From Dyadobacter sp. CY345 (GTDB lineage Bacteria; Bacteroidota; Bacteroidia; Cytophagales; Spirosomataceae): a DNA stretch of 64,000 bases. Where the stretch lies: NCBI RefSeq assembly GCF_021502725.1, contig NZ_JAKFFS010000002.1, positions 434,001 to 498,000 of the forward strand. Direction: 5' to 3'. Position numbers and translations under genes: made by a program. The notes beneath the pieces are model-generated. The model did not search any database. It saw only the letters and a list, made by a program, of their open reading frames with translations, and was not told the DNA's origin. Shown piece after piece: positions 27,079-35,529 of this stretch. The first letter of the stretch is position 1; each line of letters begins with the position of its first letter.

Positions 27079-28521
27079 TTAGGTCAGCATGGATTCTTTT
27101 GGCAAATATATGTAAAAATTTGAGCCTTCCCCCTCGGTACTTTCTGCAAAAATATATCCGTTATGATTCGATACGACTCTTCTGCAAATCGCAAGTCCGA
27201 TTCCCGTTCCGGCAAACTCGGTAGTTGCGTGTAGTCTCTTAAAGATGATAAAGATCTTATCAGCAAACTCTTTTTTAAATCCTATTCCGTTGTCAGCAAA
27301 TTTGATCTGGTGAAATTGAATGTTCTGATGCGACGGCTTTACTCCGGGAATAACCTGGCCCTCGACTAATCTATGCGAAATTCGAATAACAGGTCTTATA
27401 TTTTCCTGATGATATTTTACGGAATTAGAAATAAGGTTTTGAAAAAGCTGAACCATTTGAGAGCCGAAACCATCTATTGAAGGCAATGGTTCATTATGGA
27501 TAGAAGCTTTATTTTCCATAATCATCTCCGAAAGATTGGATTTGGCTTCTGCCAGTATCGTGTTCAGGTTAATCAGTTTTGAATCAGCACTTGTTCTAAC
27601 AATTCTGGAAAACGACAATAAATCATAAATGAGATTTTGCATTCTCTGCGCTGCACTATCAATCTTAGCTAACATTTGGAATGCCTCATCTGATAGTTCC
27701 GATCGGTGGCGGTTCAAGAGCCTGTCGGAAAATGAACGGATTTTTCGCAGCGGTTCCTGCAAATCGTGAGAAGCGACATAAGCAAACTGTTCCAATTCAC
27801 TATTGGACCGATTCAAATTTTCAATTTTATTTTCAAGATCAATACGGTAAAACCGATTCCGCCGTAATTCGCGGTCAAGGAGGATAAATGCAGAAGAAAG
27901 TAAAACAACGGCAACAAGCATGATAATCCAGTTATAGCGATACACCTGCTGCATGTAATTGTCCCGGCTTTGGACACGCGTATACATAAGCTGATTTTCG
28001 AGTTTGTTCATTTCTGATATTAGCTTAGTCATCGAATCAATCTCCTGATTTCTCTTTCTGTAGAGCGCATAAACAGCAGCAGGATTTACCAGCGTGGCTG
28101 GCCGAGCGATTCGCTCGGTGTAATCACGAAATTTTTCTATATGTATTTGAAGGGAATTTAGTCGTTTTTGCTGAGCACCGTCGTCGGTAATTAGAGAGTC
28201 AATTTTTTTTGCCAATTTCGGAACAGCATAAACGGCGGCAAGCGTTTTGTTAATATAGATAGTATCGTGTAGATATACGTAAGAATTTGTGTGATGCGTT
28301 GATTCATACATAGCGGATGAAAGCCGATTAAGGCCACTGATCACCTGCTGCGTCTGATTGACTTTTTCTGAATAGTTGACAAGTTCCTGATTGATTTCAT
28401 TGTAACTATATGAAAGTGCAATAATTAGTATCAATGAAATGCCAAAAAGAATCCTTGTAATGCGTGATAGCTGTTTTTCAGAAAGACTTCGGTTTAAAAG
28501 ACTGGACGTAGATAGTTTCAT
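27079..28521 (-). CDS. Membrane sensor histidine kinase, SHDLQEPLRK type
   Basis: 480 residues: transmembrane helices at about 24-40 and 198-216 enclose a helical extracytoplasmic sensor (CHASE3-like in length and character, not proven). A coiled linker (about 220-245) leads to a HisKA domain with His252 in ASHDLQEPLRKI and an HATPase domain (N-box FQNLISNSVKYH, D-box FADNGIGF, G-box GTGIGLAICRRV). No HAMP domain was evident. The start lies 253 bp from rpoN, transcribed divergently. Its likely partner is the receiver at 26611-27012. Confidence 0.88.
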   Translation of the reverse strand: MKLSTSSLLNRSLSEKQLSRITRILFGISLILIIALSYSYNEINQELVNYSEKVNQTQQVISGLNRLSSAMYESTHHTNSYVYLHDTIYINKTLAAVYAVPKLAKKIDSLITDDGAQQKRLNSLQIHIEKFRDYTERIARPATLVNPAAVYALYRKRNQEIDSMTKLISEMNKLENQLMYTRVQSRDNYMQQVYRYNWIIMLVAVVLLSSAFILLDRELRRNRFYRIDLENKIENLNRSNSELEQFAYVASHDLQEPLRKIRSFSDRLLNRHRSELSDEAFQMLAKIDSAAQRMQNLIYDLLSFSRIVRTSADSKLINLNTILAEAKSNLSEMIMENKASIHNEPLPSIDGFGSQMVQLFQNLISNSVKYHQENIRPVIRISHRLVEGQVIPGVKPSHQNIQFHQIKFADNGIGFKKEFADKIFIIFKRLHATTEFAGTGIGLAICRRVVSNHNGYIFAESTEGEGSNFYIYLPKESMLT

Positions 28522-28774
28522 ATTTCAGGCTTTGTGCGAAAAATCTACATTTCGTATTAATATACTCAGAATGTAGAAATATGTACGCAATATTTACATT
28601 TTGCCAACTAAGGTTAAGTAAGTTAGGATAAAGTGTAGTAAATTTAGATGATGTACGTAGTAAATCAACGAATGGGGCCCTTTTGATGTGCGTTTTCGGC
28701 TCGTCCGAAATATACAGGTTTCAGTTTCAAACGATATCATTAAAGAGAACTTTTAATATTAGAATAATTGCTCT

Positions 28775-30226
28775 ATGCAAAGACAAACGCAGACGCAACG
28801 ACAGACCCTTAAATATTCTCCCCTCCAGATCCAAATGCTCAATCTATTGCATTTGACAACAATGGAGCTTGAACAAAGAATTAAAGAAGAATTGGAGGAA
28901 AACCCTATACTTGAAGAGGGTAAGGAAGAAACTGCATCTGAGGATCCTGTGGAGGAATTCCAGGATACTGATGATTCTGTGGGATCAGGAGATGATGATT
29001 ATCCGTCCGTACAGGACTATCAGGATTGGGACGAGTTCAGAGATGACGACATCCCGGATTACAAAACATATGCCAATAATCAATCTGCTGATAATGAATT
29101 GTATACGCGGCCGATGGTCGAGTCAATATCTTTCAGAGACGATTTAAAACAGCAGGTGCATTTTTTAAGACTGGATGAAAGACAGCAGCTTGTAGCAGAT
29201 TTTATTCTGGATTCTCTTGATGAAGACGGGTTTTTGAGACGTGAGAGCGAAGTGATTGCGGATGATATCTCTTTTGCCAATAGCATGTTCATCGATACTG
29301 AGGAGGTTGAATTAATGCTTCGTGTAATCCAGCAGCTTGATCCTCCCGGAATTGCTGCAAAAGATCTGAGAGAATGTTTGTTAATTCAGCTGCAACGTAT
29401 AGAAAACCAGGACGAATGCTGGGGCTGGGCTTACAAAATTGTTTCTGATACGTTTGATGAGCTAGGTTCGCGTAATTACGACAAAATTATGCGCGTTTTG
29501 GGAATAGACGAAGAATGTTTGAAAAAGGCCATTCAGCTGATTACTACACTAAATCCAAAACCTGCATCAGGACTTCGCAATGACAGCCTTGTAAATGAGA
29601 GCATTAAGCCGGATTTTATGCTTCGGTATATCGAAGACAGTGAAATCGAAGTGCAGCTTACCTGGGGAAATAGTCCTGCCTTGCGCCTGAACAAGCTTTT
29701 TACGCAAATGGCAGAACAGAAAATTGATAAGGCGACTAATCAGTTTTTAAAAAATAAAATGAACTCCGCCAAGTGGTTTATCGATGCGATCAAACAACGT
29801 GAAAATACCATGTTGAGCACTTTGAGAGCTATCGTCAAACTTCAATACGATTATTTTCAGACAGGAGATATCAAAAAATTAAGACCAATGATCCTGAAAG
29901 ATGTGGCGGAAATTATTGATATGGACATCTCGACTGTGTCGCGGGTCACGACGAATAAATATGTTCAGACACCTTTTGGTATTGTTTTATTAAAGGATCT
30001 CTTTACCGAAGGAGTTACCAACGAGGACGGAACGGAAGTATCCAACCGTGAAATTCAGGAGGCTATTCGGGAAATTACGGCGGCAGAGGATAAGAGACAT
30101 CCGTTTAACGATCAGCAAATTACCGATTTGCTATCAGAAAAAGGATATTCAGTCGCACGTCGTACAGTTGCCAAATACAGAGAGCAATTAAATATACCAA
30201 CCGCCCGACTTCGGGTTACCATTTAA
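28775..30226 (+). CDS. rpoN: RNA polymerase sigma-54 factor
   Basis: 483 residues, complete. Region I is Gln- and Leu-rich (QTQRQTLKYSPLQIQML near the N-terminus, then LEQRIKEELEENPILEE). Region II is strongly acidic, and the core-binding domain is around 130-330. The HTH is at about 385-400 (MDISTVSRVTTNKYVQTPFG) and the RpoN box ARRTVAKYRE is near 461-470. It recruits polymerase to -24/-12 promoters and needs an AAA+ activator; one lies 22 bp downstream, in the same operon, and another at 57079-58374. The 253-bp upstream region is shared with a divergent kinase gene and shows no strong promoter match. Confidence 0.95.
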   Translation: MQRQTQTQRQTLKYSPLQIQMLNLLHLTTMELEQRIKEELEENPILEEGKEETASEDPVEEFQDTDDSVGSGDDDYPSVQDYQDWDEFRDDDIPDYKTYANNQSADNELYTRPMVESISFRDDLKQQVHFLRLDERQQLVADFILDSLDEDGFLRRESEVIADDISFANSMFIDTEEVELMLRVIQQLDPPGIAAKDLRECLLIQLQRIENQDECWGWAYKIVSDTFDELGSRNYDKIMRVLGIDEECLKKAIQLITTLNPKPASGLRNDSLVNESIKPDFMLRYIEDSEIEVQLTWGNSPALRLNKLFTQMAEQKIDKATNQFLKNKMNSAKWFIDAIKQRENTMLSTLRAIVKLQYDYFQTGDIKKLRPMILKDVAEIIDMDISTVSRVTTNKYVQTPFGIVLLKDLFTEGVTNEDGTEVSNREIQEAIREITAAEDKRHPFNDQQITDLLSEKGYSVARRTVAKYREQLNIPTARLRVTI

Positions 30227-30248
30227 TTAAGAAAGCATTTTATTCCAC

Positions 30249-31700
30249 ATGAAAAAAATAGTAGTGGTTGATGACGAAGCGGATATTTGCTTCCTTTTAA
30301 AGAGATTTTTATCTAAAAATGATTTCATTGTTGAAACAGCCCAAACTGGAAAAGACGGGCTGCTGTTAATTGAATCTTTTGAGCCAGACCTGGTTATGAC
30401 CGATTTCCGTCTTGGGGATATCACGGGTACCGAGTTGCTAAATGCCATTAAATCAAAACGCCCTCACGTTCCTGTTTTGATCATTACCGGTTACTCTGAT
30501 ATCAAGGTGGCGGTAAATGTAATGAAACTTGGTGCTTACGATTACATCACAAAACCTCTTTTTCCAGACGAGATACTGGTAACTGTTAAAAAAGCTTTGG
30601 CAGATGCGGAATCTGAAAAATCAGGAGAAACGGAATATGTTGCTGGAAATACTGATACTGTCACGGCTGTAAAACCAGGCCGCAAAACGACCCACAAAAT
30701 GAAGGCGGGTTACGTGATGGGTCAAAGTGAAATTGCTGATAATTTGTTTCGTCAGGTTGATCTTGTCGCACCTACTAATTTCAGCGTAATTATTTATGGT
30801 GAAAGTGGATCCGGAAAAGAGGCGATCGCGCATGAAATTCATAACCGGTCGCGCAGAAAGGATATGCCGTTTGTAGCGATGGACTGCGGTGCAATTTCAA
30901 AAGAACTTGCCGGAAGCGAACTTTTTGGTCATGAAAAAGGATCATTTACCGGCGCGCTACAAACCAAAATTGGTCATTTTGAAATGGCAAATGGCGGAAC
31001 TTTATTTTTGGATGAGGTTTCCAACTTGTCTTATGAAATACAAGTGGCTCTGTTACGTGTAGTGCAAGAGCGTAAAATGCGCAGAATCGGTGCTTCCAAA
31101 GAAATTGATCTGGATGTGAGGATTATTGTGGCGAGTAATGAAAGACTTTTGGATGCAGCCAGAAATGGAAAATTCAGAGAAGATCTTTATTATCGTTTCA
31201 ATGAATTCACAATTGAGGTGCCTGCTTTGAGAAACCGTAAAGATGATCTTTTGCTGTTCGCTACAACATTTTTGGATACAACGAATGCGGAATTAGGCAA
31301 GAATGTAAAAGGATTTTCGGATGAGGTGATGAAGGATTTTGTAAATTATTCATGGCCAGGAAACTTGCGCGAACTGAAAAATGTGATAAAACGCGCCACT
31401 TTACTTTCTGATGGGGAGTTTATTGAAGAAAAGTCTCTGCCATTTGAAATCGTCAATTACAGCAAACTGAAAGATCTTGATGAAGAAATTTCTGCACCCG
31501 TTATTACTGCACCAGTCACACAGGAGGCTGTGGAAAGCGAAGATTCTAAGCCAAGTTTGAAGACAGTCGCAAACGAGGCGGAATATGATATGATTATGCA
31601 AGTATTACGTGATGTAAATTTCAATAAAAGTAAAGCTGCGCGTTTATTGAACATCGATCGTAAAACCCTGTATAACAAAATGAAACAATTTGATATTTAA
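30249..31700 (+). CDS. NtrC-family sigma-54 response regulator with GSFTGA variant
   Basis: 483 residues: receiver (Asp52 in VMTDFRLGD, Lys in YITKPLF), AAA+ domain (Walker A GESGSGK at 184-190, Walker B LFLDEV at about 252-257, arginine-finger region FREDLYYRFNEF) and a Fis-type HTH at the C-terminus (KSKAARLLNIDRKTLYNKM). The sigma-54 contact loop, normally GAFTGA, reads GSFTGA at 231-236. It directly follows rpoN and overlaps the next kinase gene by 11 bp, so rpoN, activator and kinase form one operon. It should activate sigma-54 promoters after phosphorylation by the adjacent kinases. Confidence 0.93.
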   Translation: MKKIVVVDDEADICFLLKRFLSKNDFIVETAQTGKDGLLLIESFEPDLVMTDFRLGDITGTELLNAIKSKRPHVPVLIITGYSDIKVAVNVMKLGAYDYITKPLFPDEILVTVKKALADAESEKSGETEYVAGNTDTVTAVKPGRKTTHKMKAGYVMGQSEIADNLFRQVDLVAPTNFSVIIYGESGSGKEAIAHEIHNRSRRKDMPFVAMDCGAISKELAGSELFGHEKGSFTGALQTKIGHFEMANGGTLFLDEVSNLSYEIQVALLRVVQERKMRRIGASKEIDLDVRIIVASNERLLDAARNGKFREDLYYRFNEFTIEVPALRNRKDDLLLFATTFLDTTNAELGKNVKGFSDEVMKDFVNYSWPGNLRELKNVIKRATLLSDGEFIEEKSLPFEIVNYSKLKDLDEEISAPVITAPVTQEAVESEDSKPSLKTVANEAEYDMIMQVLRDVNFNKSKAARLLNIDRKTLYNKMKQFDI

Positions 31701-33201
31701 GAAATTGGAAAATCAATTATGCCTTTTTTCATTTGAGGAGATTATCAATGCATCAACAACGGGATTTATTGTTTGCAGTATACCTGCTGACAGAAGCGGT
31801 AGCAATGCCGGAGAATCAAGCTGCATTTTTATAAATCCAACTGCTCAAAAGTTGACAGGAATAACTGAATTAACAGGACTCACCGAAAAGTCAATTTTTG
31901 GTGAGCATACAAATTTTGATGGACTTAATATGTCCGGAAGCTTGGATTTCAGGTTTGAGAAATCGGGCATCTGGTGCAGAATTACAAGGTCTTCTCTTGA
32001 TGACAATTTTTTATATACCCTGACTGATATTTCTGTTGAAAAACAGAATGAGATTAATACCTCACAATTTAGAAAGCTGTCTGCTGAAGCTGAGGAAACG
32101 ATGGAATTCGGCAGCTGGATCTGGGACATTAAAACTTCGAAATTTGATTGGACAGAGGGAATGTACAGGCTGATGGGTTACAAGTCTGAAGATTTGATTT
32201 CATCGAAATCGGACATCAATATTTTCAGGAAGAATATTCATCCGGATGATGTCGACATGATCACCGAGAAATTGAGAAACATTCTTGCTTATACAGAAAC
32301 TTATGTTCTGGAATTCAGGATTATTTCCGAGGATGGTCAGGAAAAACACTTGTATGCCAAAGGTCACAACACGATTGATGAAAATACAGGAAACCCGATT
32401 TCTATCGGAACCGCTTTCAACGTTTCCATGCTTCGTGATATTCAGCGTGAATTGGAACAAAAAGTAAGTGATCTTAATACTTCCAACTCAGATCTGGAAC
32501 AATTTGCCTATGTCGCCTCTCACGATTTGCAGGAACCACTCCGCAAAATCGTGTCGTTTGGCGAGCGGCTTCAAACCAGATCAAAGGATAGTCTGGATGA
32601 GGAAAACCGTTTGTATCTGGATAGGATTCTCAGCTCGTCCCGTAGAATGCAGAATATGATCAACAATCTGCTTGAATTTTCAAAGGTCACAAGTTCGTCA
32701 AAAATCTTCGAACCGACTGATCTTAATGAAATACTAAAAACTACATTAAGTGATCTGGAAGTGACGATTCAGACAAGAAAAGCAACCGTTGATGTCGATG
32801 ACCTGCCTGTTATTGATGCAAATCCAACGCAGATGTCACAGCTTTTTCTTAACCTGATCTCAAATTCTTTAAAGTTTGCCAAAGCAGATACGGATCCGAT
32901 AATTTCTATCAAATTAGCTGATGTACATTTTGCAGAAGTTCTGCAGCGGAAGTTATCAGAAGATATAAGATATATCAAAATTAAAGTTGAGGACAATGGG
33001 ATAGGGTTTTCAAATGAAAATGCATCCCGTATTTTTACGATCTTTCAGCGTTTAGGTGGTCGTTCCGAATATGAAGGGGCGGGCATCGGGTTATCTGTTT
33101 GCAAAAAGGTCGTGGAAGGACATCACGGAATTATTGATGCCTTTGGAGTTCCTGATCAGGGAGCGACCTTTGAAATCATTCTTCCTGTGAGCCAATATTA
33201 A
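31690..33201 (+). CDS. Cytoplasmic PAS histidine kinase, SHDLQEPLRK type
   Basis: 503 residues from a TTG start at 31690 that overlaps the preceding activator gene by 11 bp; a second TTG at 31705 is possible, but no ATG lies before residue 80. It has no transmembrane segment. A first PAS-like region (about 10-115) is followed by a PAS_3 domain (WDIKTSKFDWTEGMYRLMGY, IHPDDVDM; about 145-245). HisKA carries His278 in ASHDLQEPLRKI, and HATPase shows FLNLISNSLKFA, VEDNGIGF and GAGIGLSVCKKV. Tight overlap with the NtrC-type gene suggests it phosphorylates that regulator. Confidence 0.88.
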   Translation: MIFKKLENQLCLFSFEEIINASTTGFIVCSIPADRSGSNAGESSCIFINPTAQKLTGITELTGLTEKSIFGEHTNFDGLNMSGSLDFRFEKSGIWCRITRSSLDDNFLYTLTDISVEKQNEINTSQFRKLSAEAEETMEFGSWIWDIKTSKFDWTEGMYRLMGYKSEDLISSKSDINIFRKNIHPDDVDMITEKLRNILAYTETYVLEFRIISEDGQEKHLYAKGHNTIDENTGNPISIGTAFNVSMLRDIQRELEQKVSDLNTSNSDLEQFAYVASHDLQEPLRKIVSFGERLQTRSKDSLDEENRLYLDRILSSSRRMQNMINNLLEFSKVTSSSKIFEPTDLNEILKTTLSDLEVTIQTRKATVDVDDLPVIDANPTQMSQLFLNLISNSLKFAKADTDPIISIKLADVHFAEVLQRKLSEDIRYIKIKVEDNGIGFSNENASRIFTIFQRLGGRSEYEGAGIGLSVCKKVVEGHHGIIDAFGVPDQGATFEIILPVSQY

Positions 33202-33273
33202 ACAATATGAGGCGTTTCATTGTCTTAACTATACCATTCCAATTAAAAGAATAAATATCAATTTCGGATTATA

Positions 33274-34710
33274 ATGAATAGCAAAGTTATTAGCGTACTT
33301 CTGGTTGACGATGATGAAGATGACTACTTTCTAACCAGAGAATATTTTGGTGATCTGATTAATTGGAAATTCGATATTACCTGGTGCTCTACGTATAAGG
33401 AGGCTATTCATAATATTCAGAACAAGAAATTCGATCTGTATTTTTTTGATTATTTGCTTGGTGAACGCAACGGTATTGACCTGATCGAGGAGGCCTGCAC
33501 ACTGGAATGCGAAGAGCCCATTATTCTTTTGACAGGAAAAGGCGATACCAAAGTAGCAGTTGAGGCATTAAGGCTTGGCGCTGCGGATTATCTTATCAAA
33601 AATGAGCTTGATTCAGAGAAACTGGAACGTACCATCCGTTACGCGTTGGAACGTACTTCTGTGTTGAAAGCCCTGCGCCATAGTGAGCGTAGATACAGAC
33701 GTGTTTTTGAAGAATCAAATGATTTTCTTTTTATCAGCGACCTTGAAGGTGTCATCACCGATTTTAATACTTCTGCATGCACTTTGACAGGTTATTTGCC
33801 CAAAGAACTGAAAAGTAAAAATATTCTGGAAATGGTGGATGATCCACTTTTCGGAAGTGTTTGGGAAGGAATTCAGGATAGATCAATTCAGGATTTTGAG
33901 GTGCGTTTAGTAACCAATGACGGAGAGAAAAAATATTGCGTTTTCTCTGCTTCTATGGAAATGGATGAGGACAATCCTTATGTCCAAGGCAGGTTACATG
34001 ATATTACGGCAAGAAAGCAGTCGGAACGAGAGCGTTTATTTTCTGAGAAATTGGCGGTTACAAGCCGGCTTGTAAGGATGCTGGCACATGAAGTCCGGAA
34101 TCCTCTCACCAACGTAAACCTTTCGGCTGAACAGTTGGAAATGGAGCTGGTAGATGAAGATCAGAAATTTTATACGCAAATTATAAAACGGAACTGTACG
34201 CGGATCAATGATTTGATCACCCAGTTATTACAGCCATCCAGTTCTACGGACGTAAATCTTGTGGATCAATCGATTCATCAGGTTTTGGATGAAGCGATTG
34301 CAACCGCTTATGATCGCGTTCAGCTGAAAAGAATTCAAATCGTTAAGGTTTTTGCAGAAGAGGATTTTGCTATTCCGCTGGATTCAGTTTCTCTGCAAAT
34401 GGCATTTCTGAATTTGATCACGAATGCCATTGAAGCAATGGACGAAGATACCGGTGTTTTGAGAATTACGACGCGTTTGCAATCCGATTCCTTACAGGTG
34501 ATTTTTGCTGACAACGGCTCCGGAATTAGTGAAGAGAATATGGATAAAATATTCGAACCTTATTTCACAGGCAAGAAACATGGAATGGGACTTGGTTTAG
34601 CTACAACTTTGAATATTCTGCATACGCATCACGGGCGAATCGATGTGCAATCTGAAGAAGGAGTGGGGACTACATTTACGATCAGCTTCTCGGGTAAAAT
34701 TAACTCGTAA
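33274..34710 (+). CDS. Receiver-PAS-histidine kinase hybrid
   Basis: 478 residues, unusual order: N-terminal receiver (acidic DDDEDD at 12-17, Asp59 in FFDYLLGERNG), then PAS (VFEESNDFLFISDLEGVITD, about 144-163 on), then HisKA with His272 in MLAHEVRNPL and HATPase (LITNAIEAMD, FADNGSGI, GMGLGLATTLNIL). The AHEVRNPL/NAIEAM wording is that of NtrB-type kinases, which pair with NtrC regulators. An N-terminal receiver before the kinase core suggests control by an upstream kinase, i.e. a phosphorelay. It follows the PAS kinase gene by 72 bp and ends at a strong terminator. Confidence 0.9.
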   Translation: MNSKVISVLLVDDDEDDYFLTREYFGDLINWKFDITWCSTYKEAIHNIQNKKFDLYFFDYLLGERNGIDLIEEACTLECEEPIILLTGKGDTKVAVEALRLGAADYLIKNELDSEKLERTIRYALERTSVLKALRHSERRYRRVFEESNDFLFISDLEGVITDFNTSACTLTGYLPKELKSKNILEMVDDPLFGSVWEGIQDRSIQDFEVRLVTNDGEKKYCVFSASMEMDEDNPYVQGRLHDITARKQSERERLFSEKLAVTSRLVRMLAHEVRNPLTNVNLSAEQLEMELVDEDQKFYTQIIKRNCTRINDLITQLLQPSSSTDVNLVDQSIHQVLDEAIATAYDRVQLKRIQIVKVFAEEDFAIPLDSVSLQMAFLNLITNAIEAMDEDTGVLRITTRLQSDSLQVIFADNGSGISEENMDKIFEPYFTGKKHGMGLGLATTLNILHTHHGRIDVQSEEGVGTTFTISFSGKINS

Positions 34711-34736
34711 TTTAACCTGATTTGATTTGAAATTAT

Positions 34737-34784
34737 AAAGATAAACCCCGGACAAGCCACGTGCTTGTCCGGGGTTTATCTTTA
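34737..34784. terminator. Strong bidirectional terminator closing the sigma-54 cluster
   Basis: Near-perfect 21-bp stem from AAAGATAAACCCCGG (34737 on) to CCGGGGTTTATCTTT (ends 34783), with the palindrome CACGTG region at the loop. It separates the kinase gene (+) from the convergent secreted-protein gene (-). Confidence 0.93.
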
Positions 34785-34785
34785 T

Positions 34786-35316
34786 TTAGTTTCTGCGATA
34801 ACCTTTGTCATTACTTCTTCCATTATCATTTCTGTCATAACGGTCGTTTCTATCGTTATTATTTACGTATCCACGGTTACGGTCATCTTTTTTTACCTGG
34901 TATTTCGGATGTCCTGCGCTTTGGTAATAACGCTCGTCGCGGCTGTCACGAATGATCTGCTGGTTATGGTTTCCTTTATATCTTGCATATTGAGAAATAT
35001 GAACATTGTTATGTAGGAAAGGTCTCTGTTCGTTCACAACCACCTTGTATGAATTGTAAATATCATAATTGCGATAACGAGACGGCAAAGATGATGTATA
35101 AACCCATTGCGGCCCGTTTTGATAAACATATTGCGATCTTGTCACATCATAATAAGCATTAATATCCGGCAGATAATAAAAATCAACATGATTGTAACCG
35201 GTTGGTCCCCATGCTGGCTGACTTCCGATGTTGATACTTAAACTGATCTGAGCATTGGATTCCTGAGCTGCTGAAAGACCTAATAACACGATTATTGAGA
35301 ACATTATCTTTTTCAT
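34786..35316 (-). CDS. Small secreted protein with Asp/Asn/Arg-rich tail
   Basis: 176 residues from ATG 35316, with a signal peptide (MKKIMFSIIVLLGLSAAQ, cleavage after SNAQ); an upstream ATG at 35364 would add a hydrophilic leader and is unlikely. The mature part has a Tyr-rich segment (VDFYYLPDINAYYDV, VYQNGPQWVYTSSLP) that matches a common Bacteroidetes pattern of small exported proteins of unknown function. It ends in a very polar tail made of D, N, R, Y and G. No enzymatic motif. It may bind metal or the cell surface through the tail, but that is a guess. Confidence 0.75.
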   Translation of the reverse strand: MKKIMFSIIVLLGLSAAQESNAQISLSINIGSQPAWGPTGYNHVDFYYLPDINAYYDVTRSQYVYQNGPQWVYTSSLPSRYRNYDIYNSYKVVVNEQRPFLHNNVHISQYARYKGNHNQQIIRDSRDERYYQSAGHPKYQVKKDDRNRGYVNNNDRNDRYDRNDNGRSNDKGYRRN

Positions 35317-35473
35317 GGTTTCTGGTTTTTTAAGGTTAAAATTCGGCACTTTCTGTGCTTTCATGGTAGTAAGACAGCAGTTTTTAAACTGAGTTTAATC
35401 GCTTAGGAATGGTATCGACAGGGAGGCAGTTTTTGTCTGCGAGATGGCCTGTTTTGACTAGGAACCTATAAAT

Positions 35474-35509
35474 AAAAAAATCCCCGCATCAGGTTCTGAC
35501 GCGGGGATA
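35474..35509 (-). terminator. Intrinsic terminator of the metal-efflux operon
   Basis: Read on the minus strand: ATCCCCGCGTCA, GAACC loop, TGATGCGGGGAT (one mismatch), followed by seven T. It lies 21 bp beyond the RND gene stop. Confidence 0.88.
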
Positions 35510-35529
35510 AGATGAATTTCCAGATAATT

